A DNA stretch of 64,000 bases from Hygrocybe punicea (Eukaryota; Basidiomycota; Agaricomycetes; Agaricales; Hygrophoraceae), in contig OY744469.1 in the NCBI GenBank assembly GCA_963556145.1, positions 2,886,767 through 2,950,766 of the forward strand, written 5' to 3'. Numbering within the stretch: the stretch's first letter is position 1; every line of letters begins with the position of its first letter. Under the pieces are notes generated by a model. It did not search any database and was not told where the DNA came from. It saw only the letters and a list, made by a program, of their open reading frames with translations. Positions 20,176-31,700 of this stretch are shown here, one piece after another. The position numbers and the translations under genes were made by a program.

Positions 20176-23100
20176 ATGGACGACCCATGGGCAAATGCAT
20201 GGGGTGAACCCGCCAACCCTGTCTTTGGTGGAACAGGAATAACCGATTCTACCTCCTGGGTCACTGGCACTCAAGCACTTGTGCCCGAAGACGAGCAGGA
20301 AGCTGACATCGGGATGCCCTCATGGTCGACTGGAGCCGGGGTTCCTTGGAACGAACCCTCAGGTGTCGACAATTCATTGTGGTCTCAGCCCACTACCGCG
20401 ACAAAGGTTTGGGAACCATCTTCTTATGAAGATATACCTATTGGCAGGTCCTCCACCGTGACCTTCCCCGAGCCTTCTGTTCTGCCTCGTACACCCTTGC
20501 CACAGCAAGCGGACTCGGACACGACATCACCTCCACATGTAGATCCACCACTATCTCACCCGCGGCCGGAAGAATCGCCTCCATTACTGCCGCCTTCAGG
20601 CGTTACAGTCGGTGATAATATCGAGTTTGAGTCTGTGCCCGAATCTCCCGAGACCCGCCCAGGCAGCCCCGACGCCTTTGGAACGTTTGAATCGGCTGAT
20701 ATTGAAGCGCCATGGACGTCGACCCTTGTGCCGGCTTCGGATCTCTGTGAATGGGGATCAGCATGGGGAACTGACGTTGTAGCTGAAGTTGAAGAGAAAA
20801 CGGAAGAGCCGTTGGACGAGTGGAAAATGGCAAAAATACAAAAGGAGAAGCGAGATCGTCGTGTAGTGAGAACTTCAACCTTCCTTCCTCCACCGTATCT
20901 TGCTCATTATCCACTAGCCTCCAGAGCTTTTAGCGTCCATCCTTCATCAGTTTGAAGATATTTCACAAGAGTTATGGCCAGAACAAAATGATGCTATAAA
21001 CCGAAACGTTGTAGACGAGGGGAGAAGTACTTTGCGAGGATTGCCAGAAGTTGAGGGTCTGTAAGTGAGGGAATTGCTATTCATGAGAGGTACTAAGCAT
21101 TTACATATACAATAGTGCAGCAGCCGCAGCGAAAATAATTCCTCAAAATCTGACTTTGCCGCCTGCTGTTCAGTTCAGCAAGACTGCAATGGCCAAGAAT
21201 ATGGCGGATGCAATTCGTCTTACCAGACACGTTCCTCTGACACGTTTGAGTCCTATGGCCCAATTTATGGTCTCGAAAGGATCCACATCTTGGGAAACAG
21301 CAGTCAAGGCTAGGTCCGATGTGGTCCAAGACGACTTACCCCCTGGTTGGCGGATACTGGAGAAGAAAACTGAAGCGTTATCTCCCAGCAATTCTGATGC
21401 GAGTAAAGGGAAGAAAACAGGAGGCTTGCTTTCGTTTTGGGGACGGAAAACGGCCACTTCGCCTCCGGATCGCAATCAAGAACATTCACCATCACCATCA
21501 CCTGTTCCAGCTATTTCGACCCCGAAGAACTTCCCTCCTGAGCCCGGACGTTTAAGTGTGGAGGCTCAAATGCCATCTGCCCCTCTTCCCGGCCCGTCCA
21601 TTGCAACTGTTGCGCCATGTTTGACGACCATTCCGGCTCCCTACACCCAAACCCCCTCCACGCTCGGAGTCTCGACCACTGATGCTAGTTCGGCGCAGCC
21701 TGAGTCTAAGGTCAACCTAGAGCCTACTCCCCCACCTTCTGTAGTTTCTCGATTTCTCAACCACTTTTCGCGCACAAAAATTCCACGCAGCGTTTCGCCT
21801 TCTCCGAACTCCCTTGATCTCTCATCTGATGACCTCGAGTTCCTATCTGACATTGTTCCGAGTTCCAGCGATAACTCAACGAAACCCGATTATCAGGTGC
21901 CAGTGTTGTCAAACATGATCAAATCATCATCCTTTTCCACAACTTTACCTCCGCCATTGCCCCCGCCAAGACCGCCAATGTCGCAGATATTGGCTGGGAG
22001 TAATTCTGGTTCAGTGCAGCGAGTACAGACGAATGGTGTTGATTCTCTATTCGATCTACGGGATGAAGGAAAACAGGCTTCCTTTCCTCCCCGAATCAAC
22101 TCCCCCTTGTCTACATTGTCCTCTCTTTCTTCAATGCCGCATAAGTCAACTTCTGAATTCCACCCACCTCTTGATTCGGCTGCGGACACACGAACAAAAA
22201 AATTGTCGATAATTGCCGAACTACAACCACTTCCACCAGCACGACCTCCAACATCTGCGTCCATCATTTCACCTTCTGTTGGAAAGTTCCCTCAAGTCAT
22301 GATGGCAAATCCATCAACCACCAGTCCGTCCGCAAATACATCCTCAGCTTTCAAATTACCACCCCCGCCTTCCTCCCGATCGCCGTCAACGCTTCTCCCA
22401 CCTGATGCCAATCAACCCCTCCTTTTTTCTAATCCCATTTCTGCGCCATCGTCCCAGGTTGATCACCCTGTACCAACCATAGTACCCCTTCCCAGTTTGC
22501 ACGATAATGATGACTTTTCAGAATTCTGCTCCCTCCCACCGCTCGCCTCTACTGAAGTACCACTAGGCGACGTCAGCTTCTCGTCGGTTTCGTCGGATCA
22601 AAGTCTTTTCTCGCAATCTGCTAGGCTGGCCAATCAACCCAACGATTTTGATGATTTTGACGATTTCGTTTCGTCCCCCATTCGCACTCCCTCTCCCCCA
22701 CGTCCACCAACAAAGTCAGTCCCAATATCGAAAAAACTGCCTTCAATGCCAAGTTCGCCACAACTCTTAGCTAAAGGATCTCCAAAACGGAAAGCATCCA
22801 GAGCGGCTGATCACTCCCGAACGTTGAGCCTAGTGGAGACCGCTGCTGCTCGGCGCGGGCGATGGCCCGCTCCACCATCGCCATTGCCACATGCGCTCCC
22901 TCCACCTGGATCACCTGATGTCAACCCGTTTGAGGATCTGCTGGGTGGTGGATCCATGATGCAGCAACAACAGGATTCTGCGATGGCGCAGCTGAAGTCC
23001 TCCGTGTCGTCTCTATCGCCAATCGGTCAACTCAACATCACGGCAGCCAATGGACTACAGACACTACTTCCTCCTTCAGTTGGGCATGTCCCCTCTCCAC

Positions 23101-23252
23101 CTTTGCAAAGTCTCAAGCCCCCATTAATGAAACCGGGTCTTCCACCAAATTTCATGAAGATAGCCACCTCTCCTACCACCCCCACAACACCAACAATTAG
23201 TGGCAAGGGGGGGCTCTCAGCCCAAGATCTGTCATTCTTCGAGGGACTCTAA
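20176..23252 (+). CDS. Disordered protein with DPW and acidic-Phe motifs, possible clathrin/AP accessory factor
   Basis: Three exons (20176-20865, 20918-21060, 21116-23252) join in phase to 989 residues. The N-terminus is MDDPWANAWGEP. DPW is a known alpha-ear ligand motif, and repeated W-based motifs occur in exon 1. A compact conserved part spans about residues 215-330 (PPELLASILHQFEDISQELWP, AMAKNMADAIRLTRHVPLTRL). The remainder is Ser/Pro-rich disorder with acidic phenylalanine motifs (DNDDFSEF, DFDDFDDFV) of the kind bound by AP-1/GGA ear domains in aftiphilin-like proteins, and DVNPFEDLL near the end. Role in clathrin-coated vesicle traffic is an inference from these short motifs, not from a recognised family. 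Confidence 0.65.
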
Positions 23253-23517
23253 TCGTTTTTTATACATCTTGCTTGACTTGTGTCTCACAATTGTTTAGCT
23301 ACGGCGTAAAAAGGGCGCGGGATCCTCCCGAGAATGTATCGCCAAGTAGGTTTATGCGCAGAATCTTGGTCGTTATAGCACGTTTTGCACGATATATACG
23401 CGTACCATAGCACGGCAACACTATAGCTAATTAATGGCATCCACCTTTTCCATCAATACCGGAATATCAAGTCAGATGCCTGGGGGACTTGGCCGCTGCG
23501 ACATTGAACGTTGAACA

Positions 23518-25612
23518 TTAGCCTTTCCGAGGCTTTTTCTTCTTCTTTGAATGTGAAGGTGTTGGCACCTCAATCGACCCTCCAGCAGCCTCGGCCTCCA
23601 GCCCCGAACCTTGTTCAATCTTCGTCTTCGCTTCCAGAAAGAACATCACATCTCGAACCTGATCCTCCAGGTCAGCGATCTTGACAGCGAGATCTTTTTT
23701 CTCCTTATCAGATTGTTCGACCTTCTCTTTCATCCTTTCGAGATTTTTCATGAGCCCTTCTGCGACCGCGCGCTCCTCCTTAAGCTCCTTCTCCAGCAAC
23801 CTCGCAAGTTCAGATACTTTTTCTGCTTTCTTCTCCGCCTTCGATTTATCTTTCTCTAGTCCAGCCATCCTCGCCTCATCCTCGCGCCGTCTTTTCCATT
23901 CCTGCTCCCTGAAACCTGTCCTTTCTTTCTCTAACTCCCGACCCAAATTTTCCATCAATTGCTTCAATTCTTCGACCTGTGTCTTCAACTCCGTAGACTG
24001 CTCCTCGTAATACAATCTTTGCGAATCCAGCTGCGATGTCAGCAAATACGAATATTCAATCCCAATAGCTTCGATCTTCTCTGCACTGAGCGCATCAGCT
24101 GGGCTTGGTCCCAAACCTCCTTCTCTCGGACTGGCACCCATTCCCATCGACGATGCAGCGCTCGGCAACTCGACTAACTTTCCATCCGCTTTGTTCTGTA
24201 TCAACCGGTGTACGTACCCGTCGCCAGCGTAATCCCATACTCTTTGCGTTTCGAGCTCCAGTGCGTATAGGTGAGTCGTGGAGTCATAATGTGCGTGTGC
24301 GTGTGCGCGACCGTATCGTCCGCAGCCAATGTTGCCGCATATGAGACAGATCCAGAGGTTGGTGGTGGAGGAACAGTCAGCGCAGGAGGAAAGGGTAGGT
24401 GTCGGCGAGTTTGCAAACGGGATGGGAAGAGAAGAGCGAGTGGTATTCGAAGATGTTGGGTGTGAGGAGAGTAGGGTTTGGGAGTACCGACAGACAGGAC
24501 AGCTGTATACGAATGACATGAAATTCTTGGTCCATTGGAAAAAAAGACATGGCTTACCGACTATCGCCCCATTTACTCAGACACAGACAGTGAAACGTAT
24601 GTGAGCAAGGCACCGTAATTAGGCCGGTTACAGCCGAATCCATACGCTCAAGGCAGACGGGGCATGTGGGTAGTTCGTACATAGATGTCTGTGTTGATCC
24701 AAGGCGGGTAATGGCAGGAGAGATCGAATCATCAGGGTTGATCTCTACGGACACGACGTGGACTACATGGCAGATCTCCGGCTAGAAAACAGGACACGTA
24801 TTGGCAAGGCGAAAAAAAGCAATGATTGCATACCTCCATAGAATTGAATGGTTTTCCATTGTATGCTTCTACGAATTCGGCTGCTTCGGCCGCTCTATTG
24901 AACTTGATGACCACAATTGAACGGTTGGGTGCAGAATCCCTAGCGACCACTGCAGTTTCTGTTATCTGCTATAAAAATCCAACAAGAGGAATTAATTCAC
25001 CGAATGATTCGTAGATGAGCTATGCTGTCTGCAGCTGGAGCAACAAATGCCAAAAACTCGGACGGTGTCATCCATGACGGAACAGCGAGAACACCTAACA
25101 TTACGCCATCACTTTCTGAAGTTGGGACGGTACTGGATGAAGAGGATCCTTCGAGCTCTTTGTTCGATGAAGTCATGGGGGATTCACGGAAAATATGAAC
25201 TGTTCCTTCGGGAAGGTTTGTGGACCCAGATCTTGTTCGCGTGCGTGGCACAAATGTCGCCGTGGCCGGTCCTACGATGTTGTGAGTGTGAGTGGAGAGT
25301 TCCAAATTCAAAAGTGACGTGAAACGCACCTCGTCCCCTGGAGTCTTTCTCCTTGCCCACAACACCGGTATGTGCCTGATTGTTCATGCCTTCAAAATCA
25401 ATCCAGTCAATTCGGATAGGCCCAAATCTATGGTCCTGGCCGGAGAAGTTGAATACCGCGTTCCTGCGAGCAGTAGGTTTGGCTTTTTGTGCCGGAAGAT
25501 GCTGGAAGAGCGAAGTTGGAACGAAGGTGTTACTGTCGTTGTCCGCTGTGCTGGGATATGGGACAAATTCACCCTTGCGATGTAAACTTAGGTAGATATG
25601 GTATCGTCGCAT
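23518..25612 (-). CDS. BRAP2/Etp1-type RING E3 ubiquitin ligase
   Basis: Several exons on the minus strand starting MRRYHIYLSLH at 25612. Domain order is that of BRAP2/Etp1. An N-terminal BRAP2 RNA-recognition-like fold (VLAVPSWMTPSEFLAFVAP, SIVVIKFNRAAEAAEFVEAYNG) comes first. Then follow a C3HC4 RING (CPVCLERMDS...CSHTFHCLCLSKW...CPVC) and a UBP-type zinc finger (CADC...LWICLICGNIGCGRY...HAHAHYDSTTHLYALEL). A long coiled coil (TELKTQVEELKQLMENLG onward) and a lysine-rich tail (KKKKKPRKG) end the protein. BRAP2 binds nuclear localisation signals and ubiquitin and modulates Ras-MAPK signalling in animals; Etp1 acts in stress and ethanol tolerance in yeast. An N-terminal region sits across an intron near 25264-25325. 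Divergent from the membrane-protein gene at 25860. Confidence 0.9.
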
Positions 25613-25859
25613 AACAGTGTTGGAAAGTCATGACCAGAAAAGAAAACCGTCCAGACCGGCTACGCCACTACGCACGCAATGCGGCACCCGGACCGTCACC
25701 GTGACTATGCAGCCGACCTCTTATTACAAGTCTAGGGCCTTGGGCCCTGTGCCTCAACAAACATATACTTGCCTGCGTGGGTACAGCTGTTAATCTGCGT
25801 CGCATGCTTGTTTATCAGTTGTAAAACACTGCGTTATTCGCCGGTACCTGCTTCGTGAA

Positions 25860-27644
25860 ATGGGCAACACTCCTAGTGCCATTCCTCAGCACTCATGGAT
25901 GACAGCTTGTGCTAACGCAACACAAAATTTAACGAAAGGTCTCGTTGACCAGTACGGGAACGCAATGAGTGCCTTTGTATTAAACCAAACGTGGGGGATC
26001 ACATCGGAGGCATGCAATGCTGTATGTGGCCCAGACAAAATGTACCAGGTATGAACGTTATGAACAATTGGCTCTGGGTACAGTCACAGCCCCAAAGAAT
26101 TGTTAACCTTTTCACCTTTCAGGTATTTAGCTTCCCGGACTTTTCGACATCTGTCACCAACTGGCTCTTGCCATGGCTCACGTTGACCGCACAACTTCCA
26201 TACGAAGCGTCTGGCGCAGGGAGTAACATCATGAGCGGGCTTCTGGCAATTGGCAGTCCCGCGCTCATAACATATTCGCTCACCCTCACAATCTTAAATC
26301 AGTCTTGGGTCAGACGAAGATTTGCAAATCTCAAAAGGGACAGTCAAGCGGCCAGGCGGCAGGCACCACATCTCAACAACATCATAAGTGCCGCTGTGTT
26401 ATTACTTCGGGATGGCCAGCAGGCACCCATTCGAGTCAGCCAGAACGATGACTGGCTTAATAGTCTTGTAGAGCTACAAGACAACCAGGAATTTTGGGAC
26501 GCCGTCAAAAAGGATCTCCGAAATACCCGGCGTGGATTCACTGCCTCTCTTTTTGCTCAGAGTAAGTCTTCTTTATCGTCAGTGCGAGGGTTATGGCATG
26601 GCTAACTCTCCTCCAGTCTTTATGGCATCTATTGCGTTCTTGTTTACTGTAATCAGTGCTTTTCATGATGTTGGGATGGGTGAGGTCGCTCTCCAGATGG
26701 CGTCCGGAACTGTCTGGATCTGGATGATTCCGGTCATCCTTGGCTGGGTCTTGGTAGGTACTCAGTCGCGGAGTGGTGCTATCCACGATGCAATACACGA
26801 CCAGAATCGTCCGACATACAGGGCTGTAGGGGATGGGCAGCCTGGGGGAGACAGGCAACTTAGGGAAGAAAGGCAACGAGGAATCACAGTTCGGTCTAAC
26901 ATGAGGGACGATGACAAGGTTCCAACCTGGCTTGGCTTCAGTGTTGTCGGTGATGAAGAGGAGGAAGGACCTATCTACAACTATTCTCGCATTTTTACCT
27001 GGTTTGAATGCGCCATCCAGCTGGAGAAGGCATTCTGGAAGGTGCTAGGGAAAACTTTTGCTCCTTCGCAGTATACATCCTATACACCCTGGTCCCAGAT
27101 CCAGGCTAAAGTCTGGCACCACATTTTACTTGCAGCCCTCATCGCAACCTTCGTGCAGTGGGGAACTACTGGAGCAGCCATCCTCATATCCTACCTCACA
27201 CCGACAAAGGGTCTGGCCTGCCGATCAGGAAGCTACCTGCTCTACGGGTCAATTGCGACGTTTGTATGGATCCTCCTTACTTGCTCCAGTTTCCTCTCCC
27301 ACGCCATCATGCTTCGACAAGGGAAGGGTACCCCTATCCTTTGTGCTCTTGCTGTGTGCACCCGTTACATCGGGAAGACTCTTGCAGTGCTGAACGCGGG
27401 GTGGTTAGTAGTGACCAACCTTTTAGAATATATTGGAACATTTGAAGGGTGTTGGTGTAATGCAGATGTGCTGAGTTTGGGGAGGAAGGGCTGGGTCTCC
27501 ATTTTCCCAGCCGCAAACAGCAGTGTGGTTGCTAACGCATCAGGATATTGGGCAGGAGGGGTGGCATTCTCAATACTTGTATGTGTTGCCAGCATGGCTT
27601 TCTTCTGGCTCGTGAGCCGGAACACTCTGGATGGTGAAGAATGA
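25860..27644 (+). CDS. Multi-pass membrane protein, unknown function
   Basis: Three exons (25860-26048, 26123-26561, 26617-27644) give 551 residues starting MGNTPSAIPQHSW. At least seven hydrophobic segments are visible, for example near 80-120 (LLAIGSPALITYSLTL), 212-230 (MASIAFLFTVISAFHD), 240-262 (WIWMIPVILGWVLVG), 375-400 (ILLAALIATFVQWG), 410-440, 455-475 and 515-540 (SILVCVASMAFFWLV). A large soluble loop with charged residues lies between segments three and four. The family is common as 'hypothetical protein' in mushrooms; no transporter or enzyme motif is recognised. The N-terminal region has several N-x-T/S sites, fitting an outward-facing start. Confidence 0.75.
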
Positions 27645-28749
27645 GGGGAGCAAATAGATTCCGGAGTCTCTGGACATGTACTGTATTTGAATGATGACTT
27701 GGACGAAGGAATTGTGATATGTGTGGTGAAAGAGGAAGAATTGAAAGTATGGACTACCCCTGATACTTTTTGGAGAAATTCTGGTTTCACTGATTTTTCA
27801 ACTCATATCATTTCTAAATAACTATTACTGGCCACACAGCACACAATAACATTTGAGCATCATACAAATATTACTAATGTATTAGTAATGTATTTGTACA
27901 ATGTTCAAATGTTATTTTGCATCACTGGAATTAAGATGAAAATTTAGGGAGATTTTCATTTAATAAAACTAACATATTTTTTGGGGTGCTCAGATGTCAT
28001 CATATTCTCAGTATATTCTGGTAAGCTACAGAGACATGCCATGGTCATATTCTCAATCTGGCACATCCTGGTCACATTCCAATCACATTTCAGAATTTAT
28101 GAGAATTTGGTGAAATCACATTTTTTGACTTTGTGCTGTGCAGGAGAATAGGGGGGACAGAAGAAAAGAAAGTAAAAGAAGCAAAAACAAAACAAAAACA
28201 AAAACAAAAATCAGAAGAATCCTCTAATTGAGTGACTCAATTATCCAGACCTCCCAAAAGCTCTTCTAATCCGCTCACTTGCTTTTCTGAGACAATGTGA
28301 GCAATCTTGAGGCAGATCAGATCCAGCTGATGTTTTTCTACCCAATCCAAAATTCTTGCAGAGTTGATCTGGGCCAAGAGGGAGTGCTGCAAGGATATCA
28401 TACAGTGCAGTTGTAAGGGGGGAGTGGGATTGGGGGCTGCATAGAACAGCTGGGGTTTCAACAGGGGCTAATACCAACTGCCTGACCTGAATGTTTCTGT
28501 GGCTTTACTAGCTCTCAGCCTTTTATATAGAAAGAGGATGGTCTGTGCACCTGGGCAAAGGGCAGGGCAGCAAGGTACCCATGCCATCACATGTCATCAG
28601 GCTGGGATGCCAATCTAGGAAGCTGTACATAATGAGACTTTGCTAGGAGACCTGGATCTTTGGACTCTCCTCTGGTCATCATCTGACTTAGGATGTCCAG
28701 CTACCAGATTGACTTCAGGTTAAATTGAATGGTAACAAAAGATATATCA
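27645..28749. other. AT-rich intergenic stretch, 1.1 kb
   Basis: Between the convergent ends of the membrane-protein gene and MMS22. It contains a short hairpin repeat (27846-27915), poly-A/AAAAC-rich simple sequence near 28165-28212, and two overlapping short ORFs near 28237-28477 that lack any domain. Base composition is clearly more AT-rich than the left part of the window and resembles the repeat-rich right end. Confidence 0.55.
27846..27915. repeat. Short inverted repeat (hairpin), arms about 33 bp
   Basis: The left arm begins ATAACATTTGAGCATCATAC and the right arm is its imperfect reverse complement, meeting at ATTACTAAT/ATTAGTAAT. Possibly a decayed MITE. Confidence 0.7.
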
Positions 28750-31700
28750 TTAAGCAGATGCCAGCTGGACCTTGGCCCATTCCACCCAACTGGTCAAGCG
28801 TGGTTGAGAAACTAGCTCTGGATACTCCAAGATGACCTTACAAACACCACAGCAGAAATCAAAATATGCTGCATCAGCATCAGCACCTCCTGTCAAGTTC
28901 TAAAAAGACCCATTAAAATCAAATGTCAAAGTGAAGATATCACTCACTTTACATGCATCTTCCATTGCTGCAAACATATGGATTAAAAATCTCACACCAA
29001 TTTGATTTTCAGCGGTAAGGCCACTCTCTCCTTTGCCTTCCTTCTGTAAATTTCCTGCTAAGTTGGAAAACACAGCTATTTGGTGACAATCAGTGTGAAA
29101 TGTGTCAAATATCTGTGCTCTTCACATACCTTTTGTGATTGGCAACCGAAGATCCAGAAATTCAGATATTGATATATCCAACTTGTGCACATGAAAATCA
29201 GCAACACCGTGTAATAGAGGATGCTTTAAACCATCAATATTGAACAACAATGTCATGTATTCATGCTCCATTGTGACTTTTGCAGTTGCAATAGACTCCA
29301 GGAAAACTTGCATAAAATCATTTTTGTGCTGCTGTAATTGTCATCTGTGAGAAAAAGCATCAACTCAATGATTTTATCAAACTTACCAGATATGCCCTAG
29401 GGTCAAGTTGCAAAAGCTTGAACATGAAACGCAGCCCCACCCAACGACGCCAGGAAGGTTCAATTATTTTCTCCCATGATTGCGGTCCTAGTTGCAAAAA
29501 TTGAGACCAATCCTACATGACATTAATGAGGATTTGGTAATATGATATAAGAGCATACCTGTCTTTGGTTTTGAACCATAACATATGCACACCCTACCCA
29601 ACAATCAATCCATTGATATGCATCATAGCAATGATCATCAAATGATGTGGCAGGTCTCTGGTTCGGGCATTTGCAAATGTAGTGGTAAATAGCAGGAGAG
29701 ATATGGTCTTCGATAACCTGGTGTTCAGTTACGCTAAGGAAACAACATATCATCTTTGCACAACTTACCTTACTAACCAATGAATCATAAGCTCTGATTT
29801 CCTTTACCTTGATAGCTTGAAGCTCATCACCAAAGGCTGCAAGCAAATTTGGATCCTCCCAATCCAACTCCAATGGACCATACTCGTCTTGGCTCTCTTG
29901 GCTCTCTTCACCCGCAACAGAATGTTGCTCAGGGTATTCGAACTTTGGAATGATAGCAGCTCTCGCATCCAAGAAAACTTTTAGCAAGCGCCAAATCTCC
30001 ACCCTAGTCTTCATCAGATCCATGAAGTTTGCAGAGGAAATGAGACGTGTGATCCACGCTAAGAAAAAAATGAGTCTTTCACCACGCATGAACAAAGAAA
30101 CTCACGGCCATTGAGAAGGGCTGGATTAGGATACTGCGGTTCGGTAGGACAAGTTTGACAGATTTCCAGGATTTGTCGAACAGAGCCAAGGAGCAATTGT
30201 AGACAGAACAGAGCTCTGTCTCGAACCACGTTCAAATGATTACCAAGTTTCTTCATCGCCATGTTGTTGGAATGACTACACTCATCCACAAGGACAACGG
30301 TCATTTCGGCTATCCAGCATAACACATCATCCAAAGGTAGGTGGCGACGACACATGAGGATAGCGAAATACATCGCCCCACGAATGCAAGCGATTCTTGT
30401 ATTCTCGTCAGCATCGTTGAAGTTTGCATAGCGACGTGCATGAGCTAATCGGAAGTGGACATTCGCAGGAGTAGAATCAAGATAAATAGTGACTGCGATG
30501 GCACCAAAACGATTGTACAACATCGAGAGTTCGTGCATGGTGGGTGGATTTGCTTTCGTAAATGGTACAGATCCAACAGGAATGGCGAGAGAGAGCAGCT
30601 TCTTGGACTTTGAAGCGAGAAGCTGGCCAGGATTCTGATCGTCGTCCGCCCCATTGTTTGCAGCTCGAACGATGAGTTTCAGGAATAGTTCAAAGGCCGT
30701 GTCACTGGCCCTATACTGGGAGAGCAGCCCTAAATCGTGACGCCGCATGAACGCAGGAAAATCGGATGGTTCCAAGCGGAGGTTTGCAAATGAGCGACTT
30801 CGAAATATTTCGGCAAGTTCGTGGAACATGACAGCAGCATGATCTAGTTTCCAATTCCACCGAACAGCCAACAGAAAACACCTGGAGGTGATAAGTCTAA
30901 CATAGCGATCTCGTTGGCCCAGGCTTCGTTCGGACAGGGAATGGTTGTCGTCCGGTTCAGCGGTGAGCCGTATTTTCCTCAGAGCAAAGACAACAAGCTC
31001 CCATGAAGGCCCAATGCGGCAAGATGACGTCGACATGCCGTGGACAGAGAATTGTGAAAGGGCACAAAGGTTGAATATCATCCGCCATACAGCTTCACTG
31101 GCTTCCAATCCTGATTGAGCTAGATGTCCATTCAATTGCGACGTTTGTTGGAGAATCTTCCAGAGCGGGTGGACATGATCCCGCGGAGTGCCAATATCGC
31201 AGGTTTCGAGCATATGATGAAGACAAATCCACAATTCTGCTGTCTGTCGCGGGATGGAAATCGGATTCAGATCCTTTACAAGCAGCTGGATAGGAACCAT
31301 GGTACGGTGCGCGCCATATTCCAGGAGACGCTGTGTCGTTCGCATAAGGTTCTTGACAAGGACGTCGACGACTGAAAGGGGTGGTTCGGCTTTTCTCCGA
31401 AGAGCGTTCGCGAGGCGGGCCGATAATTCAATAACGAACCAACGGATCATACACTGGATGTCCCCAGTCAGATCTTCCTGCTCCTCAATGTCGGCGGTCA
31501 ATCGCATGAGCCCCTCGTTGAGCACGGCTTGTAAAAGGTGACAGTCTGGGCCATGGAGAGTTCCAGGAAGCCACGAGACGAATTGACAAACAACATGAGT
31601 AACGTCTTGCCAATTTTTCATATGATTCGCCTTGGAATGGGCTGGAGATTTAGCTAGATCAAGCAGGCCATTGCACACCACGTCGAAAGAAGCCGAGAAA

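Noticed and set aside
28237..28477. Two overlapping minus ORFs of 74 and 78 codons
   Set aside because: Different frames of the same AT-rich DNA; neither shows a domain, splice partner or conserved motif I know.
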